From positions 372,001 to 436,000 of the forward strand of contig OY969558.1 of the NCBI GenBank assembly GCA_963701065.1: DNA of 64,000 nt, given 5' to 3'. The notes beneath the pieces were generated by a model, which worked only from the letters and a program-made list of their open reading frames with translations, was not told where the DNA came from and made no database searches. Source of the DNA: Aquirickettsiella gammari (lineage in GTDB: Bacteria > Pseudomonadota > Gammaproteobacteria > Diplorickettsiales > Diplorickettsiaceae). Shown in pieces: positions 34,975 to 44,827 of this stretch; the first letter of the stretch is position 1; every line of letters begins with the position of its first letter. A program made the position numbers and the translations under genes.

Positions 34975-37900
34975 CTAAAATGACGGCTTAAACGTGCTAT
35001 TAGATCCTTTCGTAGCAACCATGCGCTCTAGTGTAGATGGAAATTTATAAATGGCTTGCGTAATACGATCGACTGATTCTGAATTTAGCAACTCGCTGCC
35101 TTTGAACAAAGTATTATGTCTTTTTCTAGTCATTTTTCTGACGATAAGATCGCATAATAATAATGTCCCGTCGACACTAACATTTCCTATTTTTACATCG
35201 TCACGCGGCATATGCGTGCCATTAACAACTGCTGCTTGTTCAGTTAATGCCGAATCAGAATAAGAGAATACAAGCTGAGGAATACTTTTAAAAATCCCGG
35301 AAAAATTACTCACCCAAGAAGTGGCTTGACTGGCCGCACTAGTAGCCGAATCCATCGCTGTTGCCGGTAAAACCACATTAGATTGAGATGCTAGGCTACG
35401 ACGTTTACGACTCTGTCCTTTCAATTCAAGATACTCCATGAGTTCGATATCATTACTTAAACGAGCAACCTGTAATGGAGTATTACCGCTATCGTCTTTA
35501 GACTCTAAATTAGCGCCTTGCTCTGCCAGATATCTCACCACCTGCGAGCGACTATTCTTAGCTGCCACGTGGATTGGCTTATTCCCATCGTTATCTCTGG
35601 CCTCTAAATCCACGCCTTGATTGACTAAATAATTTACTATTTGCAAATAACCATTCCGCGCTGCCACATGTAGCAAGCTACTACCATAATTATCTTTACA
35701 GGCTAAATCAGCCCCTTTTTCTACCAAATATTTTATAATCGCTAAGTGGCCATACCAGCTCGCCAGGTGTAACGGTGTACTTCCATACTTGTCTTTAGCC
35801 TTTATGCCAGCACCTTGATCTTCTAGCAGATACTGAACAACGCCCAAATAGTTATTTCTTATCGCGTCAAAGAAATCTCCTACATCAAGACCTCGTTCTT
35901 CTACCAAATATCGCACGATCACTAATGGGACGTTGCCAATATCCCCGATAAACTCTAAACCTACACCTTGTTTTATAAAATACTTCACAACTTGCAATGC
36001 ACCGTTCTTAGCGGCAAAGTATAATGCTGTCTTACCGGCCGCATCTTTTGCTTTCAAATCAGCACCTTGCTCTGCCAGATATTTCACCGGTTCTAGCTGA
36101 CCATTTAGTGCTGCCAAGTGCAGCGGCGTGTTACCCAACTCATCTTGAACTTCTAAATCGGCTTTATTTTCTACCAGGCACTCTATGATCAGCAATCGAC
36201 CATGCCTAGCCGCTATGTGCAGTGGCGTACTGTGATATTCATTTTTAGCGTTTAAGTCAGCACCTTGCCCGATAAAATATTTTACCAGTGCCTCATAATT
36301 GTTTAAGGCAGCAATGTGTAACGGGGTATTACCCTCATTATCTCTAAGTTCTAAATCAGCCTTTTTCTCAACCAGGTATTTCACCACCTCCAAGTGAGCA
36401 TTCCAGGTCGCTGTGTGCAGCAGGGTATTATTTGCGTTATCTCTCGCCTTTAAATTAGCCCCTTGCTGGATAAGATATTTCACTATCTCTAACTGGCCAT
36501 CCAGAGCCGCGATATGTAGCGATGTATTGCCATAATTATCTTTGGCCTCTAAGTCAGCCCCTTTTTTGAGTAGATACGCGACAATATCTAAGTATTCATT
36601 TTGGCTAACCGCATGTAACAATGGCGTATTACCCACATTATCTTTTGCACCTAAATCAGCGCCTTGCTCGACCAGATATTTCACTATATCAATCCCGCCA
36701 TCATTTAAAATCGCCATATGCAGCGGCGTATTACCAAACTTATCTTTCACCTTTAAATCAGCACCACTCTTTATAAGATATCTCGCAACCGAAAATTCAC
36801 TGCTCCGAACTGCTAAGTGTAGCGGGGTATGTTCCAAATCATCTCTGGCTTCTAAATCAGATCCTTGCCTTACAAGATATCTTATAACGCTTCGCGTATC
36901 GTTCAAGATAGCAATGTGTAACGGGGTATTACCCTGATTATCTCTCGCTTTTAAATCGGCACCCTGCTCGATAAGCATTCTCACGACTTCTAAATAGCCA
37001 TCTAAGGCAGCGACATGTAATGGTGTATCACCGGCATTATTTTTAATTTCCAGATTAACCCCTTTCCCTAACAAACGTTTCACAATTCCGACACCGCCAT
37101 TTAAAATAGCGGTGTGCATTAAGCTATTACCGGCATCATCTTTAGCCTCCACATTCGCTCTTTTGAGGATAAGATATTCTACGAGATCTACGTAGTCATT
37201 CCAGACGGCTGTGTAAAGCGGTGTACGACCAGCCTTACCTTTAGTTTCTAAATCAGCGCCTTGCTCAAGCAAATACTTTACGACCTGGAGACGATCATTC
37301 AAAACAGCCGCGTGTAGTGGCGTATTTCCCAGCTTATTTTTAGCTTCTAAATCGGCGCCTTGCTCAACAAAGTACTTCACAAGTTGCAAATGATTATTCC
37401 GAGCTGCAATGTGTAAGGGTGTATTACCCGCGTTGTCTTTCAGCTTTAAACCAGGTACTTTCATTAAAACAAAATATTTCACCAGCTCTAGGTGAGCATT
37501 CCAGGTCGCTGCATGCATTAGCGTATTACCCGCATGATCTTTACGCTTTAAGCTAGCCCCTTTATCGACAAGGTATTTTGCGATCTTCAAGTCACCGTAC
37601 CAGCTCGCTATATGTAAAGGTGTGCTACCCAGCTCGTTTTTAATTTTTAAATTAATATTTGATTCTTCTACCAGATATCTCACAATACCCAAATAGCCTT
37701 TTTTTACCGCATCAAATATATCGCCGATATCCAAATTTCTTTCTTCTACTAAATATTTAATAAGGGTTAAGTCATCATTGCGCGCAGCGCCTTGCCAAGC
37801 GGCTTCACCTGCATTATTTTTAACGTTTACATCGGCGCCCGCACCAATAAGATATTTCACTGACTCTACGTTATCGTTCAATATAGCAATATGTAGCGGC

Positions 37901-38898
37901 GTATTTCCCTCGTTATCTTGAACCTCTAAATTAGGCCGCCTCTCTAAAAAAATCCTCAGTATCTCTATCTGGCCACCTAAAGCAACATTATGTAATGGCG
38001 TCTTGCCCAGCGCATTTTTAGCCACCAAATTAGCGCCATCACGCACTAGAAGATTAATTAGATCGATGTCCTTATTCAAGCTGGCTATATGTAGTGCTGT
38101 ATTGCCCTTATCATCTTTAGCGTCTAAATTAGCATCCTGCTCTACCAGATATTTCGCTGCCTGTAGGTAAGAACTTTTGACCGCCAAGTGTAACGGTGTA
38201 CTACCCGCATTATCATTAATCTCTAAATCAACCCTGTTAGATACGAGATATTCCATTATCTTTAAATAACCACTCATGGCCGCAATATGTAACGGCACTC
38301 TGCCCAACGCATCTTGCGCCTCTAAATCGACCGCACGATCTACAAGATACTTCACAACTTCCACACGATTATTTTTAGTAGCCGCATGTAGTGGAGTGCT
38401 ATTCATATCGTCTTTAGTCGTTAAATCAGCTTTTTTTTCTACAAAATATCTTATTATCTGTAAATAACCGTTCTCAGCCGCCACGTAAAGTGGTGTTTTA
38501 CCCAAATCATCTCTAGACTCTAAATCTAATTTTAGTTCTAAAAGATATTTTGCCATTGCTAAGTAAGCATTCTTAGCCACCACATGTAACAGTGTATTAC
38601 CTGTTGCATCTTTACAGTTTAAATCTGCACCTTGCTCGACTAGGTATTTCGCAAGCGCTACATGGCCATTCAAGACAGCTATGTATAACGGTGTGTTTCC
38701 ATGCGCATTTTTAACATCAAATTTAGCGCCTTCCTTGAGCAAAAATTTAACGACTTTTAAGTCTCCCTGTGAAACGGCCAAGTGTAACGGAAACCAACTT
38801 TCCTTACTTTCTAGCTCAGCGCCAACTGATCCACCTAAACGCTTAGGTAAACTTATATTGTCTTGCTTAGGTGTTTGATATTGATTATTTTCTTCCAT
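34975..38898 (-). CDS. Giant ankyrin-repeat protein 3 (1307 residues), candidate effector
   Basis: A third paralogue. It starts MEENNQYQTP, has about 34 ankyrin units (residues about 32-1165), two FFDAI/IFDAV cassettes and a 137-residue C-terminal domain. That domain begins SRKRRSLASQSNV and is close to protein 2: GTLLLCDLIVRKMTRKRHNT, LNSESVDRITQAIYKFPSTLE, ending NSTFKPSF. One unit near residue 990 is shortened (GLEFIGDIGNVPLVIVRYLVEER), merging two repeats, perhaps a deletion scar. The gap to ankyrin gene 2 is 121 bases. Confidence 0.85.
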   Translation of the reverse strand: MEENNQYQTPKQDNISLPKRLGGSVGAELESKESWFPLHLAVSQGDLKVVKFLLKEGAKFDVKNAHGNTPLYIAVLNGHVALAKYLVEQGADLNCKDATGNTLLHVVAKNAYLAMAKYLLELKLDLESRDDLGKTPLYVAAENGYLQIIRYFVEKKADLTTKDDMNSTPLHAATKNNRVEVVKYLVDRAVDLEAQDALGRVPLHIAAMSGYLKIMEYLVSNRVDLEINDNAGSTPLHLAVKSSYLQAAKYLVEQDANLDAKDDKGNTALHIASLNKDIDLINLLVRDGANLVAKNALGKTPLHNVALGGQIEILRIFLERRPNLEVQDNEGNTPLHIAILNDNVESVKYLIGAGADVNVKNNAGEAAWQGAARNDDLTLIKYLVEERNLDIGDIFDAVKKGYLGIVRYLVEESNINLKIKNELGSTPLHIASWYGDLKIAKYLVDKGASLKRKDHAGNTLMHAATWNAHLELVKYFVLMKVPGLKLKDNAGNTPLHIAARNNHLQLVKYFVEQGADLEAKNKLGNTPLHAAVLNDRLQVVKYLLEQGADLETKGKAGRTPLYTAVWNDYVDLVEYLILKRANVEAKDDAGNSLMHTAILNGGVGIVKRLLGKGVNLEIKNNAGDTPLHVAALDGYLEVVRMLIEQGADLKARDNQGNTPLHIAILNDTRSVIRYLVRQGSDLEARDDLEHTPLHLAVRSSEFSVARYLIKSGADLKVKDKFGNTPLHMAILNDGGIDIVKYLVEQGADLGAKDNVGNTPLLHAVSQNEYLDIVAYLLKKGADLEAKDNYGNTSLHIAALDGQLEIVKYLIQQGANLKARDNANNTLLHTATWNAHLEVVKYLVEKKADLELRDNEGNTPLHIAALNNYEALVKYFIGQGADLNAKNEYHSTPLHIAARHGRLLIIECLVENKADLEVQDELGNTPLHLAALNGQLEPVKYLAEQGADLKAKDAAGKTALYFAAKNGALQVVKYFIKQGVGLEFIGDIGNVPLVIVRYLVEERGLDVGDFFDAIRNNYLGVVQYLLEDQGAGIKAKDKYGSTPLHLASWYGHLAIIKYLVEKGADLACKDNYGSSLLHVAARNGYLQIVNYLVNQGVDLEARDNDGNKPIHVAAKNSRSQVVRYLAEQGANLESKDDSGNTPLQVARLSNDIELMEYLELKGQSRKRRSLASQSNVVLPATAMDSATSAASQATSWVSNFSGIFKSIPQLVFSYSDSALTEQAAVVNGTHMPRDDVKIGNVSVDGTLLLCDLIVRKMTRKRHNTLFKGSELLNSESVDRITQAIYKFPSTLERMVATKGSNSTFKPSF

Positions 38899-39337
38899 GT
38901 CACGGACTCCCTACTATTATTGTGCTTAAGTCTGCATTTACTATGCTATGCGCTTTGGATCGCACTATAAGAACTAGTGAAGGTTTTTATCCTCGCAGAT
39001 TCAACCTATAAGTGCAATCTATTTTTTTAATTTTTTAATTTATTTTATATTAGACTAAAATATGAATATTTTTTGCTAAAAGCAATCTATGGTTTTCCGC
39101 CATTTATAAAATTACTTCGTAAAAAACGGGCTCGATACAACTTATCTATCATCAGCTGTAATTTTATAAATTTTAAAAAAAATAAATCGCGTTGAATTAG
39201 CGCGACTAAAAAACCAGATAATATTCGCTCAAACTCATACACCTAAACTAGATGCAAGAAGTTACGCAGCAACACAGCGTAACTCCTTTATTTTACTTTT
39301 TATTGATTAAAAGCGAATTGACTTAAAACGCCTAGAA
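38899..39337. other. 439-base intergenic region between ankyrin genes 3 and 4
   Basis: Very AT-rich. It holds the leader of ankyrin gene 3 on the right-to-left strand, the hairpin at 39260-39284, and a small palindrome TCGCG..CGCGA at about 39187-39205. I see no open reading frame or recognisable RNA. Confidence 0.6.
39260..39284. terminator. Hairpin after ankyrin gene 4, possible terminator
   Basis: A perfect 8-bp stem AGTTACGC/GCGTAACT with a 9-base loop, 54 bases beyond the stop of ankyrin gene 4. The T-rich side (CCTTTATTTTAC) lies on the plus-strand side, so termination of the minus-strand gene is uncertain. Confidence 0.45.
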
Positions 39338-40558
39338 CTACAACTTAAATGTCTTATTAAATTCTAGCTTTTCTGTCATGCTATCCAGCATAGAGGGAAA
39401 ATTGTTGATAGCATGCACGGCGTCATTGGCAAACTCTAAACGTACGCGCGGACCTTCTTTAAAAAAAGAATTATTATATCGTTTTGTTCCTGCCAATTTG
39501 TTTGCCAATGTACTTAAAAGTAACACGGTGCCATTCAAATGAGCATCGCTTGTCTGCACACCCCCGTGATTAATCTGAGAACTATTACTATCTAACTCAG
39601 GAAACGAAGTATTGCTAGCCGCGTATCCAATCTGAGGTGCTACTGCAAAAAAACGGGGGGAAACGGGATTAGGTTTAACTTCATCGATACTACGAGGTTT
39701 ATGCATAGCTACTTCCTCTGCCAAATATTTTACCAGCGCTATTTTATCGTTCAAAATAGCGATATGTAGTGGTGTGTTACCTTCATCATCTTCAGCCTCT
39801 AAATCGGCACCTTGCTCAACAAGATATTTCGCGATCTCGGTGTGACCATCCCAGGCCGCCACATGCAGTGCCGTGCCACCTGCCTCGTCTGTAGCCTCCA
39901 AATTAGCACCTGCCTCTGCAAAAAACTTCACAAGATCTAGGTCATCATGCAAGATGGCTATATGCAGCGGTGTATTACCATTCATATTTTTAGCTTCTAA
40001 AAAGCCAGCCTCTTTTTGCTGGAGAAGGAGTTTCACTAAACTCATATTAATATGAGTCTCCGAAATAGCGATATGTAACAGTGAATTCCCATCCTCATCT
40101 TTAACGGCTAAATTTGCATTATTATCGATAAGAAATTGTACTAATTTTATATTCTGACTCTTAATAGCTTCCAGTAACAAGCTATCCTTATCTTTAGCCG
40201 CTAAATTAATACTCTTATTCATAAGATACTTCGCAACCTGTAATTGACCATTCGAGATAGCTAGTCGTAGCGGTGTGTTTCCTTGCACATTTCTAGCGTT
40301 TGCATTCGCCTTATGATGTAAAAGATATTCCACTATTTGCCAGTAACCATTTTGCGCTGCTGCGTGTAGCGCTGTATGACCATAGTTATTTTTGGCTTCT
40401 ATATCTGCGCCTTGGTCTATCAAGGAACGTGCCCAATCGTAATCACCTTGCCAAGCCGCCGTGTGTAACGGCGTATTACCATAACTATCTCTACTATTTA
40501 ATTTAGAATTTAATCCGGTGAGGGTTTGAGAAGTTTGAATGCTATTATTTACTTTCAT
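39338..40558 (-). CDS. Ankyrin-repeat protein 4 (406 residues), short paralogue
   Basis: The smallest and most divergent of the four. It has about eight ankyrin units (residues about 20-282; GNTPLHTAAWQGDYDWARSLIDQGAD and following). The 124-residue C-terminal domain aligns with the other three only in its second half: NGTVLLLSTLANKLAGTKRYNNSFF, DAVHAINNFPSMLDS and the ending FNKTFKL. This narrows the conserved core of the C-terminal domain. It is the first ankyrin gene in the direction of transcription, with a 178-base gap after dsbD. Confidence 0.82.
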   Translation of the reverse strand: MKVNNSIQTSQTLTGLNSKLNSRDSYGNTPLHTAAWQGDYDWARSLIDQGADIEAKNNYGHTALHAAAQNGYWQIVEYLLHHKANANARNVQGNTPLRLAISNGQLQVAKYLMNKSINLAAKDKDSLLLEAIKSQNIKLVQFLIDNNANLAVKDEDGNSLLHIAISETHINMSLVKLLLQQKEAGFLEAKNMNGNTPLHIAILHDDLDLVKFFAEAGANLEATDEAGGTALHVAAWDGHTEIAKYLVEQGADLEAEDDEGNTPLHIAILNDKIALVKYLAEEVAMHKPRSIDEVKPNPVSPRFFAVAPQIGYAASNTSFPELDSNSSQINHGGVQTSDAHLNGTVLLLSTLANKLAGTKRYNNSFFKEGPRVRLEFANDAVHAINNFPSMLDSMTEKLEFNKTFKL

Positions 40559-40736
40559 GTGATGGACTCCCTATCATTATTATTCAATAGACTTCGAATG
40601 TATCCTCGCTATATTTTTAATTCCTAATTACTTTCATTAAAAAATTATGCAAGAAAGTTTATATTCTCAAATTCAAGGTGCAAGTGCAATCATTTTTTTT
40701 CGGAGCGCGATGATAGTCTTACTTAAAAAATATTCT

Positions 40737-42407
40737 TCAAGTACGCGTCGTATATTTAACAGCTAAAATCTTACGCAGATGATTGGCAAATATCTGGCTC
40801 TCTTCTTGTCCAACAATGCGTGCGTCAGTTAATTCTTGTCCATCGGCTGTAAAAAATAAAAAAGTAGGTGGTGCTACGACATGAAACTGCTGCTCCAAGG
40901 CTTTATCAACGGCATCATTAACAGTAACATCGGCACGTAATAATATAAACTGCGCTAATAAAGATTTAACCGCCGGCGCCGTAAACACAATGCGCTCCAT
41001 TTCCTTGCAAGACAAACACCAATTAGCATAAAAATCTAATAATACGGGTTTGTTTTGCTGTTTTGCGTATATCAAAACACGTTTTAAATCGGCCACACTT
41101 TTTATCGTTTGGAAGTGACTCGTTGTCGCGGTTTCTATCTGATTAGGATGAAGAAGATAAAAAGGGCGCGAATTACTTGGAATAATACGTGCTAACAACC
41201 ATACGGCCATGGCGAGCATCATAATACCAAATATTATTTTAATCCCGTTCATCCAAGGTCCCGATTTAGGTAACCATCTACCCTCGGAAGTGCCAATAAT
41301 TAATAATGGCACGCCTGAACCTAATCCTAAAATAAATAGCGCCACGCCGCCTAAGATGGCATTACCGGTATTACCAATATAAGTTAATACGCCGACTAAA
41401 GGCGCTGTCACACAGGGTGATATCACCAAGGTAGATAAGCAACCCATCAAAGCGACGCCGAGGTAATTACCACCCTGCTGACGATTACTGATATGTATTA
41501 ATTTTTCGTGCCAGCTCGCTGGCAGACGTAGTTCATAAAAACCAAATAAAGAAAAAGCTAAGAATACAAACAAAGCACAAACGATAATAATAACCCAAGG
41601 ACTTTGTAAAAATGCCTGTAAATAGCTACCGGCTAAACCGGCAAAAACACCGGCTAAGGCATAAGTCAGTGCCATGGCCAACACATAGGTCAAGGATAAG
41701 CCAAAGGCCTTGCCCGTTGTTAATTGCTTTTGGCCTAGAATAATCGCCGATAAAACCGGGATCAGTGGTAAAACACACGGAGTCAGTGATAACAACAAAC
41801 CGAAGCCAAAGAAACTAAGCAGCGTCAAAAAAATATTATGGCCGGCTAAAAGTTGCACGATTTTACTTTGTTCACTCAAACTTTTACCGCTGCTTGTTTG
41901 CGCTGGATTTTTTCCTAGCAGCGAATTTTCCTCCATAACAGAAATTACATTCGTATCCGCTTGGTTTAAAGTCGCGCCAGAATCAGTTAAAACAATATTC
42001 TTTACAATAGGCGGGTAACAAAATCCTGCCACAGCACAACCCTGATAATGAACTACGATGTGTAATTTTTTAGCTGGTAGAGGATATTCAAACTTTAATA
42101 AAGTGCTTAGCTTGCCTTGATAGACCTCATAGTCACCCAAAAATTGATTATGTTTAATCAGCCCTTGCGGGAAAACAACCGATTTGAAAAGGACCGGCGT
42201 GGTGTGAAAACTAATCTTACTCCGATAAAGATAATAACCTGGTTTGATAGTCCAGCGCGCAGCCAGCGTCGTAGCATTTAAACGCTGTACCGAAACCTGA
42301 AAAACTTGATCGGCTGGCAAAGCTTGTATCGCATAAGCCGGCGAAAACAGTGTACTCAGCCAAAAACCTAGCCACAAAAATCGAAACAGCTTGTTTAAAT
42401 AAAGCAA
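40737..42407 (-). CDS. dsbD: Thiol:disulfide interchange protein DsbD
   Basis: Carries electrons from cytoplasmic thioredoxin across the inner membrane to periplasmic DsbC/DsbG and cytochrome c maturation. Three parts are clear: a periplasmic N-terminal domain with the pair in YQGCAVAGFCYPP; eight-helix core with TPCVLPLIPVLSA and SPCVTAPLVG; and a periplasmic thioredoxin domain with NWCLSCKEME. The start is placed at TTG 42407, because AGGAAG lies 7 bases before it and it leaves a clean signal peptide ending FSPAYA. An in-frame ATG at 42425 (562 residues in total) has no ribosome-binding site but cannot be excluded. Confidence 0.92.
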   Translation of the reverse strand: MLYLNKLFRFLWLGFWLSTLFSPAYAIQALPADQVFQVSVQRLNATTLAARWTIKPGYYLYRSKISFHTTPVLFKSVVFPQGLIKHNQFLGDYEVYQGKLSTLLKFEYPLPAKKLHIVVHYQGCAVAGFCYPPIVKNIVLTDSGATLNQADTNVISVMEENSLLGKNPAQTSSGKSLSEQSKIVQLLAGHNIFLTLLSFFGFGLLLSLTPCVLPLIPVLSAIILGQKQLTTGKAFGLSLTYVLAMALTYALAGVFAGLAGSYLQAFLQSPWVIIIVCALFVFLAFSLFGFYELRLPASWHEKLIHISNRQQGGNYLGVALMGCLSTLVISPCVTAPLVGVLTYIGNTGNAILGGVALFILGLGSGVPLLIIGTSEGRWLPKSGPWMNGIKIIFGIMMLAMAVWLLARIIPSNSRPFYLLHPNQIETATTSHFQTIKSVADLKRVLIYAKQQNKPVLLDFYANWCLSCKEMERIVFTAPAVKSLLAQFILLRADVTVNDAVDKALEQQFHVVAPPTFLFFTADGQELTDARIVGQEESQIFANHLRKILAVKYTTRT

Positions 42408-42681
42408 AATGTATCTTCCTTCCATTAAAAGAGAGACTCATGGATTAATTTTTTCTATCTTTACTAAATAGACCTTTTTATGCGATTTTTCTAGCTAAAA
42501 TTACCTAAAAAACCACCTTAAAATTATCTGTTGCCAATAAATTCGCTTAAAAAGCTACCCAAAATATTACGCTAGTTCTGAGAAAATTAAAATAATCCGC
42601 CAAAAGACGCTTGTCGCCACCCCTTAGCTACTATATCATGGGAACTCCTCTGACTTAGTCAAGACTCAAAGGATAATGTAT

Positions 42682-42972
42682 ATGCAAAATGCACTTGATC
42701 AACTTCCTGTTCTTCCTATTCAGGTCGCTAGCACCGGCACGCCTCAACAGCCGCTAAAAACCTATGTCGAACAGGCTTTAGAAAATTACTTTTCTCAATT
42801 AGATGGTAACTCACCGTCTAATCTTTATGGACTTGTTTTGGCTGAGGTTGAATCTCCTTTGCTCGAAGTGGTATTACGCCAGACGCGCGGGAATCAAACC
42901 AAAGCGGCTAAATTGCTCGGTATTAGCCGTGGTACTTTACGCAAAAAACTAAAACAATGTGATCTTGCCTAG
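42682..42972 (+). CDS. fis: DNA-binding protein Fis
   Basis: A nucleoid protein that bends DNA and activates stable RNA promoters. The C-terminal helix-turn-helix NQTKAAKLLGISRGTLRKKL is nearly identical to E. coli Fis. The ATG at 42682 is chosen because AAAGGA lies 8 bases before it; an ATG at 42676 is too close. This gives 96 residues (E. coli has 98). In E. coli fis follows dusB; here it stands alone, divergent from dsbD. Confidence 0.95.
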   Translation: MQNALDQLPVLPIQVASTGTPQQPLKTYVEQALENYFSQLDGNSPSNLYGLVLAEVESPLLEVVLRQTRGNQTKAAKLLGISRGTLRKKLKQCDLA

Positions 42973-43294
42973 TCGGTACCATACGCTGATAAATAAACGC
43001 TCCCTTCTTATAAAAAAAAATAACAACAATAAAAAATAAATTCCCTCTTTAATCACAAGAGAAGTTTGTCTTGGTGTGATGTTTTGATTTTTTATCAAAA
43101 AATGTATCCCTTTGGGGAATTGACGGCTATTATCGTGCCATTATTGCCCTTTTTATTTTTACAACCGTTTCGCCAATAAATGAAACCAACTTGTGGAATA
43201 AGGGTTTATTGCAAAAACTTTACCACGAAATGCCTATTTTATAGTTTTATAACTTGACAGAATTACTACGGCTTTAGGACAATGGGCGACCTTT
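42973..43294. other. 322-base intergenic region between fis and tRNA-Met
   Basis: AT-rich with no supported gene. It contains the tRNA-Met promoter at its right end and, at about 43174-43206, a 24-base segment resembling one at about 52087-52119. Otherwise nothing recognisable. Confidence 0.6.
43254..43283 (+). promoter_or_regulatory. Likely tRNA-Met promoter
   Basis: TTGACA at 43254-43259 is a perfect -35 element. GACAAT at 43278-43283 lies 18 bases on, placing transcription start a few bases before the tRNA at 43295. Confidence 0.55.
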
Positions 43295-43371
43295 GGCTAT
43301 GTAGCTCAGTTGGTTAGAGCACAGCATTCATAATGCTGGTGTCGGTGGTTCGAGCCCACCCATAGCCACCA
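43295..43371 (+). tRNA. tRNA-Met(CAT), elongator type
   Basis: 77 nt with encoded CCA. Acceptor GGCTATG/CATAGCC. Anticodon stem CAGCA/TGCTG with loop TTCATAA gives CAT. The body resembles E. coli elongator tRNA-Met, not the initiator, which would have a C-A mismatch at the acceptor end. A tRNA-Ile2 with modified CAT cannot be fully excluded. Confidence 0.93.
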
Positions 43372-43426
43372 ATGATTTCGATTCATGCAAGCACCGCTCT
43401 TTTTCCTTAATAGAAGAAAAATTATT

Positions 43427-44827
43427 TTATGTTTCGATCAATGCGGCTTGCGAGATAACATCCAAGGCTTCGGATAATTGACTCACTGGGAAAACCGTCA
43501 TACCTTCAATTGATTGCTTGCTCTGATTGGCTTTAGGAATAATAGCAAATTTAAAACCATGTTTTGCGGCGTCGCGTAAACGTTCCTGACCATTAGGGAC
43601 TGGACGAATTTCTCCGGATAAACCGACCTCACCAAACACCAGACCCTGATAAGGAAAGGGTTTATTACGCAAACTAGACAATACCGCCAATAAAACCGGT
43701 AAGTCAGCACTCGTTTCTAATAAACGGACACCCCCTACGACATTAATGAAAACATCTTGATCATAAGTAATGATACCGGCATGACGATGCAACACGGCTA
43801 ATAACATCGCTAAACGATTACTCTCTAAACCGACCGTCACACGACGAGGGTTACCTAAGTGACTCTGATCCACTAAAGCCTGTACTTCAACCAATAAAGG
43901 TCGACTCCCTTGCCAAGTGGCGGTTACTAAACTCCCTGAAACCGTTAATCCGGATCGCGACAAGAGCATTGCTGAAGGATTACTCACTTGGCGTAAACCT
44001 TTTTCAGTCATCACAAAAACACCTAGCTCATTGACTGCGCCAAAACGATTTTTAACCGATCGAATAAGCCGGTTACGACTATCGGATTCACCTTCGAAAT
44101 ATAAAACCGTATCAACCATATGCTCTAAAACGCGCGGGCCTGCCAGCACACCGTCTTTAGTCACATGTCCCACTAAAAACAAAGCGATACCGCTTTGCTT
44201 GGCCAAGCGCGTCAGTTGCATAGCGCTTTCCCTCACTTGCCCCACCGCACCCGGTGCCGATTGGTGTAAATCGGTATGCATGGTTTGAATAGAATCAATC
44301 ACTAACACCTGTGGCTTTTCTTGCAAGGCGTGGAATAAAATGCTCTCTACTCGGGTTTCAGTTAGTAGTCGTATTTTTTTTGTCGGTAATCCTAAACGTT
44401 GGGCGCGTAAAGCCACTTGTTGCAGTGATTCCTCGCCGGTAATATAAAGCACCGTCTGTTGTTCCGCCAACTGGGCAAGACTTTGTAACAATAAGGTTGA
44501 TTTTCCAATGCCGGGATCTCCGCCCATGAGTATCACAGAGCCTGGCACGATACCGCCTCCTAAAACCCGATCTAATTCCTTGATACCGGAAGAAAATCGC
44601 TCGACTGCACTGAAGCGAATGGCACTTAAATCAGTTACTTTTTGCTCGCTAACAGCCGCATAGCCACTCATACGCTGAGCACTCGCGCGCGGATCGGGCG
44701 CTAAAGCGACATCTTCTAACAAGCTATTCCATGACTGACATTCACCACATTGACCCGACCATTGTAAGAACTGCCCTCCACAGGATTGACAGTGATAAAC
44801 CCGTTTAGGTTTAGACATAGTGTTCAC
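43427..44827 (-). CDS. radA: DNA repair protein RadA
   Basis: A RecA-related ATPase that drives branch migration of recombination intermediates. It has 466 residues with an N-terminal C4 zinc finger (CQSCGGQF..CGECQSW), Walker A GGDPGIGKSTLLLQ, the RadA-specific KNRFGAVNELGVF, and a C-terminal Lon-protease-like domain (VFGEVGLSGEIRPV). The start may be this ATG or the ATG three codons in (MSKPKRVYHC). Either way it overlaps the end of gmhB. Confidence 0.96.
   Translation of the reverse strand: MNTMSKPKRVYHCQSCGGQFLQWSGQCGECQSWNSLLEDVALAPDPRASAQRMSGYAAVSEQKVTDLSAIRFSAVERFSSGIKELDRVLGGGIVPGSVILMGGDPGIGKSTLLLQSLAQLAEQQTVLYITGEESLQQVALRAQRLGLPTKKIRLLTETRVESILFHALQEKPQVLVIDSIQTMHTDLHQSAPGAVGQVRESAMQLTRLAKQSGIALFLVGHVTKDGVLAGPRVLEHMVDTVLYFEGESDSRNRLIRSVKNRFGAVNELGVFVMTEKGLRQVSNPSAMLLSRSGLTVSGSLVTATWQGSRPLLVEVQALVDQSHLGNPRRVTVGLESNRLAMLLAVLHRHAGIITYDQDVFINVVGGVRLLETSADLPVLLAVLSSLRNKPFPYQGLVFGEVGLSGEIRPVPNGQERLRDAAKHGFKFAIIPKANQSKQSIEGMTVFPVSQLSEALDVISQAALIET

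Noticed and set aside
24600..40500. Long array of similar units that could be taken for a CRISPR or satellite repeat
   Set aside because: The period is about 99 bases, in frame, with coding variation in ankyrin-consensus positions. There are no identical short repeats with unique spacers.
24517..40506. Many plus-strand open frames of 60-130 codons opposite the ankyrin genes, with repeated CNGVLPxSSFASK-like sequences
   Set aside because: They are antisense images of the ankyrin consensus (reverse complement of GNTPLH and similar). Their periodicity and composition follow the minus-strand genes, with no ribosome-binding sites.
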